Shown piece by piece: positions 1-7,137 of a stretch of 64,000 bases of DNA (positions are counted from its first letter, which is position 1; the number at the start of each line of letters is the position of its first letter). The translations under genes were made by a program, and so were the position numbers. The notes under the pieces are model-generated. The model did no database searches. It was not told where the DNA came from and was given only the letters and a program-made list of their open reading frames with translations. The stretch lies in the NCBI RefSeq assembly GCF_007115095.1, contig NZ_SULH01000008.1, positions 1-64,000 of the forward strand. The letters are read 5' to 3'. This DNA is from Levilactobacillus enshiensis. Its GTDB lineage: Bacteria; Bacillota; Bacilli; Lactobacillales; Lactobacillaceae.

Positions 1-41
1 AAGCGGCTTTACCGCGGTAGAATACCGTGGCAAAGCCGCTT
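1..41. repeat. Long hairpin at left window edge
   Basis: Positions 1-10 (AAGCGGCTTT) are the exact reverse complement of 32-41. Positions 12-19 also pair with 23-30 through one G-T wobble, so almost the whole 41 bases fold into one stem. No clear T-run follows on the plus strand, and the minus-strand continuation lies outside the window. It may be a terminator of a gene to the left or a mobile-element end. Confidence 0.6.
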
Positions 42-71
42 AGACAGGACTCGAAAAATTATATTATTTTA

Positions 72-88
72 CCTGTCAACTTGACAGG
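72..88. promoter_or_regulatory. Perfect 8+1+8 palindrome, possible operator
   Basis: CCTGTCAA at 72-79 and TTGACAGG at 81-88 are exact inverted repeats around one C. It lies just downstream of the small leftward gene ending at 145. A role as a protein-binding site or a weak hairpin is inferred. Confidence 0.35.
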
Positions 89-144
89 GACTAGTACACT
101 GAAAAAGCTGACTTTTGAGTTATGTTCCTGACCTTTTGCTTGGT

Positions 145-387
145 CTACAGGCGGACGCCAAAGTCGATGAGGTCTAGCTGCTCCAACTTCTCTAGTCGAA
201 ATTGAACATCCTCCACTGTCAGATCAAGACTCCCCATTGGAATAACGGACCCATTTTCCTTAGACCATTCGCATAACCGTTCCAGCAAATCCAAATCAAC
301 ATCGTCAAGCTGGTCAGCAACCTCGTTGACGTGATTAACAAATGCCGCCGGCCCCCCATGGAACGCAAAAATTAATCCTTTAGTCAT
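145..387 (-). CDS. Small hypothetical protein, 80 aa
   Basis: I do not recognise this 80-residue protein. A strong ribosome binding site (AAGGGGGAG) lies 7 bases before the ATG, which supports real translation. The N-terminus is hydrophobic with Gly-Gly-Pro (about residues 5-14). The rest is acidic and probably helical, with leucine-rich stretches such as LDLLERL and RLEKLEQL. No signal peptide cleavage site or catalytic motif is evident. It is the last leftward gene of the accessory block, 192 bases after the kinase-phosphatase-like gene, so it may be co-transcribed or independent. The intergenic stretch 388-579 shows no other gene. Confidence 0.6.
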   Translation of the reverse strand: MTKGLIFAFHGGPAAFVNHVNEVADQLDDVDLDLLERLCEWSKENGSVIPMGSLDLTVEDVQFRLEKLEQLDLIDFGVRL

Positions 388-579
388 TGATACTCCCCCT
401 TAGTAGTCACAGGTACCCTACTGATGAGGATAGCTTACCATTTACTATGAGGACCATGCACAGGATAACTCTTGTCTGGATAGTGCAATTGACGAACTAA
501 CAAAGTTCTTGTTGCTGCGTTTCCAATTTACATTCAGCTTCTAGCCTTATCATTTACTCAATAGGCAATCAACTGGGGT

Positions 580-1872
580 TTAAAAAACACCGGTAATAAC
601 TCGCTTCTGCTCGCCATTCCGCTGGTCAATATGCAACGCAAATCGCCTATCCTCTGCTGTCAAAACGAGATAGCGAAAAGAACTGCCATCCGCATCGGTC
701 AAATTAAAGCTCATCCCTTGATTAGTTACCACATCGCGATCAAATCGATTCCGATGACCGTGAACTGAAATAATGTCCCGAACCGCTTTGGCGTCTGCCC
801 AAACCTTATCGATATCTCGTGAGTAGACAGACTTTCCCGCAACGCTTAGGCCATGGATAAAAACATCTGCGGGCGCAAGGGCAATGCTTTCGGTCAACGT
901 TTTGGGTTTCAACCAGCTCATCACTTGCGTCGGCTCTAACCCAGCATGACTGAATAGAAACTTGCGGCCAGCGAATTTAAGCGCTAGGTATGTGCCCAAT
1001 CCATTAATAAATTGATGAATTTCGTCTTGGCTGACGTGGGCGCGTTCCAGTTGGGGCAAGGTCACCTGCCCAAAATCCTTAGTAGCGGACCGACTCAGCC
1101 GGTGTTCTAGGTACCAGGTCAGCAGGCGATGTTCATGATTGCCGAGAAGATGTAGTCCCGTATTGTATGCCTGCAACGTTCTAATGACCCCCGCTGAATC
1201 ACGACCACGATCAATGGCATCGCCGAGAAACACAACTTCAGTTTGTGAGGATGCTAGTTTTGACAAACGTGATTGCAAATTGTCGGCGTCACCGTGCACA
1301 TCGCTAAAAACCACTAACCGCTTTGTCGTCGCACTTACTTTTCTAAATTGTAGCGGTTGTTGCAAGTCTTGCAGAAACTTATCCAGACCGATGACGGTTC
1401 CCATGGTCGACCAATCTACCGCCGTATACCGTGCTAAGTAGCGCGACCAACGCTGCCGAACCCCATCGTCATAGCCCATAGCAATCGCATCAGCCGGCTT
1501 GATCGGCAAGTCCATCGCATTCACGAATACCACCTTATACCCCCAGGCATCAGCTAGTAAACGACGAAACAAGTGGAGCCGGCTCTTGGATAGCAGATTC
1601 ACGGCTAAAATAACCGTCTCAGCGGAATCGAATCGTTTTCGCAAGAGTTCAGCTAGAATCCGGTCAACCAATGGCACAATGCTCGGATTAACAGAAGTTG
1701 TCAGCTGCCCTTCCTCGTTCAGCAGCAGTTGCGGATTGCCAACCGCCAGTCGCAGACGCTGTTCAGAAATCACCTGTTTTTCCAGCCCGTGAGCCCGCAA
1801 CCAGGATTCTGCCCCTGGTAAGCCTAAATAAGCGTAGATGATTTTTCCGTTTGTCGATTTCTCGTCGCCCAT
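580..1872 (-). CDS. Degenerate Pnkp-type kinase fused to PPP-like metallophosphoesterase
   Basis: This 430-residue protein has two parts. Residues about 185-430 form a calcineurin-like phosphoesterase with all metal-site motifs: SDVHGD (190-195), GDAIDRG (217-223, arginine kept), GNHE (244-247), SHAG (308-311) and HGHR (371-374). Residues 1-180 resemble in layout the kinase half of bacterial polynucleotide kinase-phosphatase (Pnkp). However, the P-loop is reduced to GLPGAES (17-23) and lacks the Gly-Lys-Ser/Thr needed for ATP binding, so kinase activity is unlikely. The phosphatase half could act on RNA or nucleotide phosphates; the substrate is unknown. SD AAGGGAG precedes the ATG, two bases after the stop of the upstream gene, so the pair is one operon. 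The Pnkp ligase domain is absent. Confidence 0.8.
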   Translation of the reverse strand: MGDEKSTNGKIIYAYLGLPGAESWLRAHGLEKQVISEQRLRLAVGNPQLLLNEEGQLTTSVNPSIVPLVDRILAELLRKRFDSAETVILAVNLLSKSRLHLFRRLLADAWGYKVVFVNAMDLPIKPADAIAMGYDDGVRQRWSRYLARYTAVDWSTMGTVIGLDKFLQDLQQPLQFRKVSATTKRLVVFSDVHGDADNLQSRLSKLASSQTEVVFLGDAIDRGRDSAGVIRTLQAYNTGLHLLGNHEHRLLTWYLEHRLSRSATKDFGQVTLPQLERAHVSQDEIHQFINGLGTYLALKFAGRKFLFSHAGLEPTQVMSWLKPKTLTESIALAPADVFIHGLSVAGKSVYSRDIDKVWADAKAVRDIISVHGHRNRFDRDVVTNQGMSFNLTDADGSSFRYLVLTAEDRRFALHIDQRNGEQKRVITGVF

Positions 1873-1874
1873 AG

Positions 1875-2378
1875 TTAACTCCCTTCATCAAGTTCTGCAT
1901 ACCGTCTTTTGATGGCTGTCAAAAATTCGAGTTCCTGTTTAGAATAATCGCTTTCGAAGCCTTCCACATCAAATCCCTTGGGATCATGCGCTAGAAATCC
2001 CAATACCTCACTAAACGACTGCGCTTCCCCCGGCCAGTTGTGTTGACGCGAATTTTCATCCCAGAAGCGAAAGAATAACCCACTCTTCGTGAATGTGCCC
2101 ATGACCCAGTCAATGTCGCCAATCTCAGGACCATCCATCACTCGAAAACTCATGCGTTCCAGGAAGTGCCATCCTAGTGTTCTACGCATCTCTTTTTCTA
2201 GTTTTGTTTTACGATTTTTTCGGCGCCAACGCTGTTGGTATGGCGTATCGACGACCCATAGCTCCTTTTTAGGTAAATAGGTTGGTCGCATAACCCCCTC
2301 ATACTTACGTTCAAAACGTCGATTCTTAAAACTTTGATAGACTAATCGTATTGATTTAAAAATAGTTGTGCCCTCCAT
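1875..2378 (-). CDS. Hypothetical protein in phosphoesterase cluster, 167 aa
   Basis: I do not recognise this protein. The N-terminal third is strongly basic (runs such as RWRRKNRKTK around residues 50-60). The C-terminal half is acidic and aromatic, with a WDENSRQHNWPG stretch near 105-116. It has no signal peptide or membrane segment. It sits between two metallophosphoesterase genes and its stop lies two bases from the next ATG, so co-translation is likely. The start is uncertain: the ATG at 2378 has no good Shine-Dalgarno, and a GGAGG lies just inside the reading frame. It could be a nucleic-acid-binding partner of the neighbouring phosphatases, but that is inference from charge and context only. 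Confidence 0.6.
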   Translation of the reverse strand: MEGTTIFKSIRLVYQSFKNRRFERKYEGVMRPTYLPKKELWVVDTPYQQRWRRKNRKTKLEKEMRRTLGWHFLERMSFRVMDGPEIGDIDWVMGTFTKSGLFFRFWDENSRQHNWPGEAQSFSEVLGFLAHDPKGFDVEGFESDYSKQELEFLTAIKRRYAELDEGS

Positions 2379-2435
2379 TTGCTAACTGGATCTATTGATT
2401 GACCTAATTTTACCAGTGAATCCTGAACACAGAGC

Positions 2436-3236
2436 TTACTTCAGACGATACGCTTCCCAACCGTTTTCTGACCTTTTAAAGGCGGTGTAGTGCCCCGTCT
2501 CAGTATCATACTTCAATATTGGCACAATACCACTCGTATCCGTATGACCATCAACAAAAAAGTGACTATCCCCATCCCAATACACCGCGCCCAAATAGGT
2601 GCTATCATTCGCAACCTCTTCAGAATGAATATGACCACTGACAATATCCTTAAAAAACGATCCCTTCGTTGCAGGAAATTTCTCTGTGAACGTAGAATTT
2701 AACGTGCCCTGCTTCCAAAAGTGTCCAGTCTCTTCATCAATGCCAGCATGAACAAAAATTTGATTTTCGAGCTCATAGTATCGTTGAGCAGTCATCTTTT
2801 GTTTTAGCCAGCTTAATACCTTTTCAGCTCTGCCATTTTGCAGGAGCTTCTCACGAAGCAAGTCGTCTAAAACCCTAGGCGTATGCTCAGTTAGCTGAAG
2901 CGCCTGAGCCATTCTCTGTAACTCAACTTCATTAAAAAAACTCGTCACGGTTTTAAAGTCCACAATGGTTGCTTGACGCCCTTCTGCATCGTCTTTAGGA
3001 AACAGCCAATTACATAACCATTCATCATGATTCCCCAGTAAGGTAACAATCTGACCAGGGTTGTTTCGCTCAAGAGTCATGATTTCGCTTAAAACTTGAA
3101 ATGAGTTGGGCCCGCCGTCCACATAATCGCCGACAAAAATCAACTGGTCGGTGGTCTTCAAGTGTACGCCTGCCAGTGCTTGCTTCATAGCCGGATAACA
3201 CCCGTGAATATCGCTCATTGCGTAGATTACTGACAT
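2436..3236 (-). CDS. PPP-like metallophosphoesterase (variant GDYVDGG)
   Basis: This 266-residue single-domain calcineurin-like phosphoesterase resembles bacterial PPP/Ap4A-hydrolase-type enzymes. Motifs in order are SDIHG (8-12), GDYVDGG (36-42), GNHDE (68-72), VHAG (162-165) and GHIH (201-204), so the two-metal site is complete. The arginine of the usual GDxVDRG motif is glycine here; in PPP enzymes that arginine binds the phosphate. Start chosen at the ATG at 3236, preceded by GGAAAGGAATTAATACG; an in-frame ATG at 3260 lies before this site. It follows another metallophosphoesterase by 51 bases in the same direction. Substrate unknown: protein, dinucleoside polyphosphate or RNA phosphate are all possible. 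Confidence 0.8.
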   Translation of the reverse strand: MSVIYAMSDIHGCYPAMKQALAGVHLKTTDQLIFVGDYVDGGPNSFQVLSEIMTLERNNPGQIVTLLGNHDEWLCNWLFPKDDAEGRQATIVDFKTVTSFFNEVELQRMAQALQLTEHTPRVLDDLLREKLLQNGRAEKVLSWLKQKMTAQRYYELENQIFVHAGIDEETGHFWKQGTLNSTFTEKFPATKGSFFKDIVSGHIHSEEVANDSTYLGAVYWDGDSHFFVDGHTDTSGIVPILKYDTETGHYTAFKRSENGWEAYRLK

Positions 3237-3287
3237 CGTATTAATTCCTTTCCAGGACATCGTCTGAGCACAATCGGCAGTTTCAAC

Positions 3288-4094
3288 TTAATCTTCGACC
3301 TTATCAATCAGCATACCCGTATCACTATCGAATATGCCAATGTTCCCCAGTACTTGTGGGTCACCACCACCTGCGCCACCATCCATTAAATAGCGGGGAA
3401 ATTCCCCGGGATAACGAATGGCATAAATGGAATTGTCAGTCGACTTTATTTTGTCATCCGGAACGTCACTTCCCAGCGAACCAGCGTATTTTCCAGCTAT
3501 CCAACCATTGGCTGTATGTCCCGTAATAATGCTAGTTGCCAGTGGATTCCGGCCAAATATGTGTCTTGGTGAGCCCGCATACCAGTAGTCATCTCGTGCC
3601 CACAACCGATCATCATCGGATGAGTCACGAATCGGATTCTCTAAAGCCAGATTCAATCCAGCATGGACAAAGCACAGCTTGCCTACCGTGTAAGTCAGTG
3701 GCAGTGCTCGCATCCAATCGAGTAACTCATGCTTACGATCCAAGACTAACTGGCGGTCCTGGGTGATACCATTGCTTGCGCCTAAAGATGTCGCAACTGA
3801 TTGTAGTGTGTTGTCACCACCAAACTGCAGCCAATCGCGCCGTTGTGCATCGTCAAAAAAATCTACGGCCGCTTGTTCATGATTCCCCATTAACACAACG
3901 GTCCGTGATGGCTCGGCCAACTGCATCGCGCGAATGTCTTCAATTAAGTCGAACCCCTGATTCACGCCAAAGCAATCAATGTAGTCACCAATCAGGACGG
4001 TCACGGCTTCTGGAAACTGTGCCTGTACCCGCCGCAAACGCGTCAGTGTCCCCAACTGGCCGTGCAAATCTCCCAGTGCAATAACAATTCCCAT
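3288..4094 (-). CDS. PPP-like metallophosphoesterase (variant GDYIDCF)
   Basis: This 268-residue calcineurin-like phosphoesterase has GDLHG (8-12), GDYIDCF (36-42), GNHE (70-73), VHAG (143-146) and GHT (192-194). The phosphate-binding arginine of GDxxDRG is replaced. It is a clear paralogue of the next gene upstream (4351-5160): motif positions match almost exactly, both have VHAGL followed by NPI and D, and both end with GNIG, FD and DTG motifs after a Met/Ile-Asp-Gly-Gly turn. The SD is GAGGAGAG. Tandem duplication is the simplest explanation. Product should be cytoplasmic (no signal peptide). Substrate unknown. Confidence 0.8.
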   Translation of the reverse strand: MGIVIALGDLHGQLGTLTRLRRVQAQFPEAVTVLIGDYIDCFGVNQGFDLIEDIRAMQLAEPSRTVVLMGNHEQAAVDFFDDAQRRDWLQFGGDNTLQSVATSLGASNGITQDRQLVLDRKHELLDWMRALPLTYTVGKLCFVHAGLNLALENPIRDSSDDDRLWARDDYWYAGSPRHIFGRNPLATSIITGHTANGWIAGKYAGSLGSDVPDDKIKSTDNSIYAIRYPGEFPRYLMDGGAGGGDPQVLGNIGIFDSDTGMLIDKVED

Positions 4095-4138
4095 ATCCGC
4101 TCTCTCCTCTACTCACTTCAGAACCTAGGTCTTCACAA

Positions 4139-4364
4139 TCATTCTGCAATGCCACTTAAAAAACGACAACTTGCATGTCCATTTTCACCAATCGCTAGTA
4201 AGCCCGTCACCTCACCCGGACGCTTGGCAATCAGTTCAGAAAACTAACAGCGTGTTAAACACTACGTCTCCAGCGTTAGCTGTCTCTGATGGCGCAATCG
4301 GCTTAATCCCCAAGCCAGCCTCACTTGCTATTGCCCATTTGTCGCTAAATCTATCTATTGTCAT
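4139..4364 (-). pseudogene. Small ORF broken by a one-base frameshift
   Basis: Between two metallophosphoesterase genes an ATG at 4362-4364 overlaps the end of the upstream gene by 14 bases and opens a frame that stops with TGA at 4236-4238. Just before that stop is a run of four T. Removing one T joins the frame to a second open stretch ending with TGA at 4139-4141, giving one product of about 74 residues starting MTIDRFSDKW and ending RFLSGIAE. A recent indel, a sequencing error or a regulated frameshift could explain this. I do not recognise the product. No strong SD was seen, so translation would depend on coupling. Confidence 0.45.
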
Positions 4365-5160
4365 CCTCTATCGCTTCGATCAATCGTCCGGTATCCGCAT
4401 CAAAGACACCAATATTACCCGTATTAATGGTTGGACCAGAATGATTTCCTCCATCAATAAAGAAACGCGCATATTCGCCTTCGTACTGAACGGTCAAAAT
4501 CCCCCGCGGACTCACGCTCCGATTTCGCAGAGTTTCTGCAGCTGCCTGACCATCATAAACGCCCGTTATCAGACTAGTTGGGGTATGGCCAGTAATAATT
4601 GCTTTTTGTAAAGGATTGTGTGCATAGTGGGGATAGATGGCTGTATACCAGTATGGTTCACGGAGCCAAAGCTTCTCGCGTTCCGGGGTATCCTTTATGG
4701 GATTAGCCAGGGTGAGGTCAAGTCCTGCGTGAACAAAGACTAGTTTGCCAATCTGCAGCGTTGTTGGTAACTTTCCCATCCAAGTAATCAGGGGTGCATA
4801 GTCTCTTTTTACCATCCCAATGGCTTCTTCTAAACTACCTGGCGCCTGAGTAGCACCCAACACAGCTTCAGCAATCACGTCATCACCACCTGCCTCCAGC
4901 CAGTAGCTATTTTTCCCTGTCAGGCTTTCGTAAGCATCTTCGTCGTGATTCCCCTTGAGAGCAAATACGTGTTCTGGATCTTTTTGCTGCCACTGCATGA
5001 TTTCTTGTGCAACACTAAACCCTGTATGGTGATGGAAGGAATCTTGGTAATCACCATCGAAGACGATGGGGGCATCTTTAAAGCGATGGCGGATTTTCTT
5101 AACCTTTGGTAGGACTAGCATCTGCCCGTGTAGATCACTGACGGCAATTACGGGTTTCAT
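4351..5160 (-). CDS. PPP-like metallophosphoesterase (variant GDYQDSF)
   Basis: This 269-residue calcineurin-like phosphoesterase is the first gene of the leftward cluster. Motifs are SDLHG (8-12), GDYQDSF (36-42), GNHDE (70-74), VHAG (143-146) and GHT (191-193). As in its paralogue downstream, the arginine after the second metal-binding aspartate is lost, while all metal ligands are kept. The SD AGGAGG lies 9 bases before the ATG. The C-terminal part (DGG, then GNIGVFD) is shared with the 3288-4094 protein. Together with the two other phosphoesterases it forms an unusual same-strand group. Substrate and biological role are unknown. Confidence 0.8.
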   Translation of the reverse strand: MKPVIAVSDLHGQMLVLPKVKKIRHRFKDAPIVFDGDYQDSFHHHTGFSVAQEIMQWQQKDPEHVFALKGNHDEDAYESLTGKNSYWLEAGGDDVIAEAVLGATQAPGSLEEAIGMVKRDYAPLITWMGKLPTTLQIGKLVFVHAGLDLTLANPIKDTPEREKLWLREPYWYTAIYPHYAHNPLQKAIITGHTPTSLITGVYDGQAAAETLRNRSVSPRGILTVQYEGEYARFFIDGGNHSGPTINTGNIGVFDADTGRLIEAIEDDNR

Positions 5161-5249
5161 GATCGTTAAACCTCCTACAATAAGTGTCTTATCAAATTTG
5201 TTTGGTTCTTTAATTCATTTCAGCGTGAACGATTCGCCATTTGGTAGTA

Positions 5250-5278
5250 TTGACCAAACAATAACCTACCCTTAAAAT
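5250..5278 (+). promoter_or_regulatory. Promoter of the duplicated-module gene, with overlapping inverted repeat
   Basis: A -35 TTGACC (5250-5255) and a -10 TAAAAT (5273-5278) are 17 bases apart and read towards the gene at 5300. An inverted repeat TTTGGT/ACCAAA (5240-5245 and 5253-5258) covers the -35 box, which suggests a repressor site. It lies in the divergent region with the phosphoesterase cluster. Confidence 0.5.
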
Positions 5279-5299
5279 TAAAGTTTATGGAGGTGCCCT

Positions 5300-5770
5300 A
5301 TGGAAACACACAACGACAAGTTCAGAAGGTTAGGTGAAAAAAGGCTCAGTCGCATATTCCAAACGATGAATCTCATTGCTAATCTTTCCGACTCACAATA
5401 TCGTTACACGCCAGACGATATTGACGAGCTCTTTATGACCTACCAAAAACTAGGTGAGGCAGCCCGAGCTTACTTTCAAGGCCCTACTCGCTATAATGAA
5501 ATGCCTAGTAGCTTTGCTTTTGATAACACCTCAACCCTTCCACCGGAATTTCAGACGGCTCATAATCGTTTCCGTCGTCTGGCTGAGAAGCGGATGAGTC
5601 GCGTGCTACACGATCTACGTTTACTGACCAATCTTTCTGATCGATCTAACTACACCTTTTCTCCCGAAGAAGTTGACCAGATGTTCACAGCTTACAGCAT
5701 GAAGGGCCTGACCATCGCCGCACTTTTTTCGCCCCGAACAACTGAATTTCACTTTTTGCCCAAGCACTAA
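5300..5770 (+). CDS. Protein with two tandem copies of a helical module, 156 aa
   Basis: The protein contains the same roughly 57-residue module twice, at residues about 4-60 and 88-144. Each copy has a basic start (KFRRLGEKRLSR and RFRRLAEKRMSR), a central NLSD motif, an acidic T/SPDD or SPEEVD turn and an aromatic end. A proline-rich linker joins them. Similar single modules occur in small proteins of lactobacilli and other Firmicutes, often on plasmids or beside DNA-modifying genes, but I cannot name the family with confidence. A GGAGG site precedes the ATG. It has its own promoter and an intrinsic terminator. The basic helices suggest nucleic-acid or protein binding (inference). Confidence 0.65.
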   Translation: METHNDKFRRLGEKRLSRIFQTMNLIANLSDSQYRYTPDDIDELFMTYQKLGEAARAYFQGPTRYNEMPSSFAFDNTSTLPPEFQTAHNRFRRLAEKRMSRVLHDLRLLTNLSDRSNYTFSPEEVDQMFTAYSMKGLTIAALFSPRTTEFHFLPKH

Positions 5771-5786
5771 GCTCTGGGCTTTTTTA
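5758..5786 (+). terminator. Intrinsic terminator overlapping the stop codon
   Basis: GCCCA (5758-5762) pairs with TGGGC (5775-5779), with an inner AGC/GCT extension, and seven T follow. It ends the gene starting at 5300. Confidence 0.7.
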
Positions 5787-5975
5787 GATTCAACTTTCTT
5801 AGATTAGTCCGACTGATGTATACGCTGTGGTATCTAACTATCGCACTGAAGATTATTCCTCTGGACAATCATAATTATACCACTTGTTTGCAGTATATTT
5901 CATTAAATTTCAAATATATATTGAATTAATACTTTCTTTTTGAAAAATCACACGATTCTTAGCCATGAATTCTTA

Positions 5976-6022
5976 TTAAAAAGGGCGCTACCCGACTGAG
6001 ATTTTCAATCGGATAACGCCCT
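5976..6022 (-). terminator. Leftward terminator downstream of the secreted protein gene
   Basis: On the minus strand 6022-6009 pairs with 5995-5982 over 14 bases with two G-U wobbles, followed by TTTTT. On the plus strand the same wobbles would be mismatches, so it works leftward. It most likely ends the transcript of the gene at 6386-7039, leaving a 3' region of about 360 bases (6023-6385) in which I see no convincing gene. Confidence 0.6.
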
Positions 6023-6385
6023 AACCACTTTCAGACATCTGATCAATCGCCTGCATCCGTTTAGAATCCGACCAGGTTCCACGCTCGCCTTAATTCTCTG
6101 CACAACACACCCCAATGACATCACGGCTACAAGCTTGGCCTCAAAAACAAGTCGTGATCTTTTTAGTTTGCCTCTATCTACGCGGCGGATTGTAAGGGAT
6201 GTAGCGCCATGAAATACCAAAAGAAAAAGAGCTTCCAAGAACGCCATGCAGATTGATGACTATCCTACTAGTCAACCAACATCATTCAAGGCATTACTAT
6301 CGAAACTCTTGTTCCACGCAAGTAATTAAAATAAGGCGCGAATGACCGTTACTTTAGTTGGCTATAAACGTAGAGTGCCCACCGC

Positions 6386-7039
6386 TCATTTTAAGTTGAG
6401 CTTTTGACGGCCATCGTAGATCCCAGTAACCAATTTATCGGCTTTTGGTCCTTCATATGCTACGGTCGCAAATGACAACTCAATTTTTCCAACCTTGGTC
6501 ACGCGTTTTCTTGAATACAATAACATCTCAAAGTGACTCTTTTGATGCGGCTTCAAGTAAGAGGAAGCCGAATTAGGGCCGGCCGTAATTGCGTTCTGAT
6601 AAGTCACGTTGACCAACATATGGTTACTCTTACTATTTTTGGCGGAGAATATAAAATTGGACTTCATTGTGTTTTCAAATCCAACAAGGTTGTAATTGGA
6701 AATACCATCCATACTATTCCTCCCAAATCTGTAAAAGCCAGCGTCACTATTATTGTAGGCCGTCCCGGTGACTTTGGCCCAAGTCGCGTATTTTGCATTC
6801 TGGTTTGAAACCTGATAGATATACAAATTATTCAGTCTTATTTTATAATTTGAATTCTTAAAGCGAAATGTTTTTTTAAGTGGATAGGCTTTTTTACTAG
6901 CATAATTTTTATGAACTTTTTTAGCGCCATAGTTTTCATAAAAATTAAAAACCTTTTTCTTTGCTTGAGCCTGTGTTGTCATCCCTAATGTTCCCATCGC
7001 GACCACCATTGCTAGTAGTAAATGCCTTAATTTCATCAT
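6386..7039 (-). CDS. Secreted protein of unknown function, 217 aa
   Basis: A typical Sec signal peptide occupies residues 1 to about 27: MMKLR, a hydrophobic core, then TTQAQA before cleavage. The mature part is very basic and rich in Lys, Tyr, Asn and Ser (for example KKVHKNYASKKAYPLKK). It contains probable beta strands and no catalytic motif that I recognise. Start chosen at the ATG at 7039, after AAGGGTG; a TATAAT -10 box lies just upstream. Divergent from the next secreted protein gene, with 98 bases between them, so the two may be controlled together. A cell-surface or extracellular role is inferred from the signal peptide. Accessory gene. Confidence 0.7.
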   Translation of the reverse strand: MMKLRHLLLAMVVAMGTLGMTTQAQAKKKVFNFYENYGAKKVHKNYASKKAYPLKKTFRFKNSNYKIRLNNLYIYQVSNQNAKYATWAKVTGTAYNNSDAGFYRFGRNSMDGISNYNLVGFENTMKSNFIFSAKNSKSNHMLVNVTYQNAITAGPNSASSYLKPHQKSHFEMLLYSRKRVTKVGKIELSFATVAYEGPKADKLVTGIYDGRQKLNLK

Positions 7040-7137
7040 ATCTAACACCCTTCTTTATACTAAATTATACCGTCTTCGCTAACCATGTTCAAAGCATGAT
7101 GTTTCATGGTAAACTCAAATAAGAGGAGTTGGCTATT

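Noticed and set aside
4171-4611. Rightward 146-codon frame antisense to a phosphoesterase gene
   Set aside because: Shadow of the leftward gene; lacks a start signal and matches no pattern of a real protein.
6005-6247. Leftward 80-codon open frame downstream of the secreted protein gene
   Set aside because: No ribosome binding site, basic random-like composition, and it runs up to a terminator that fits the upstream gene; treated as non-coding 3' region.
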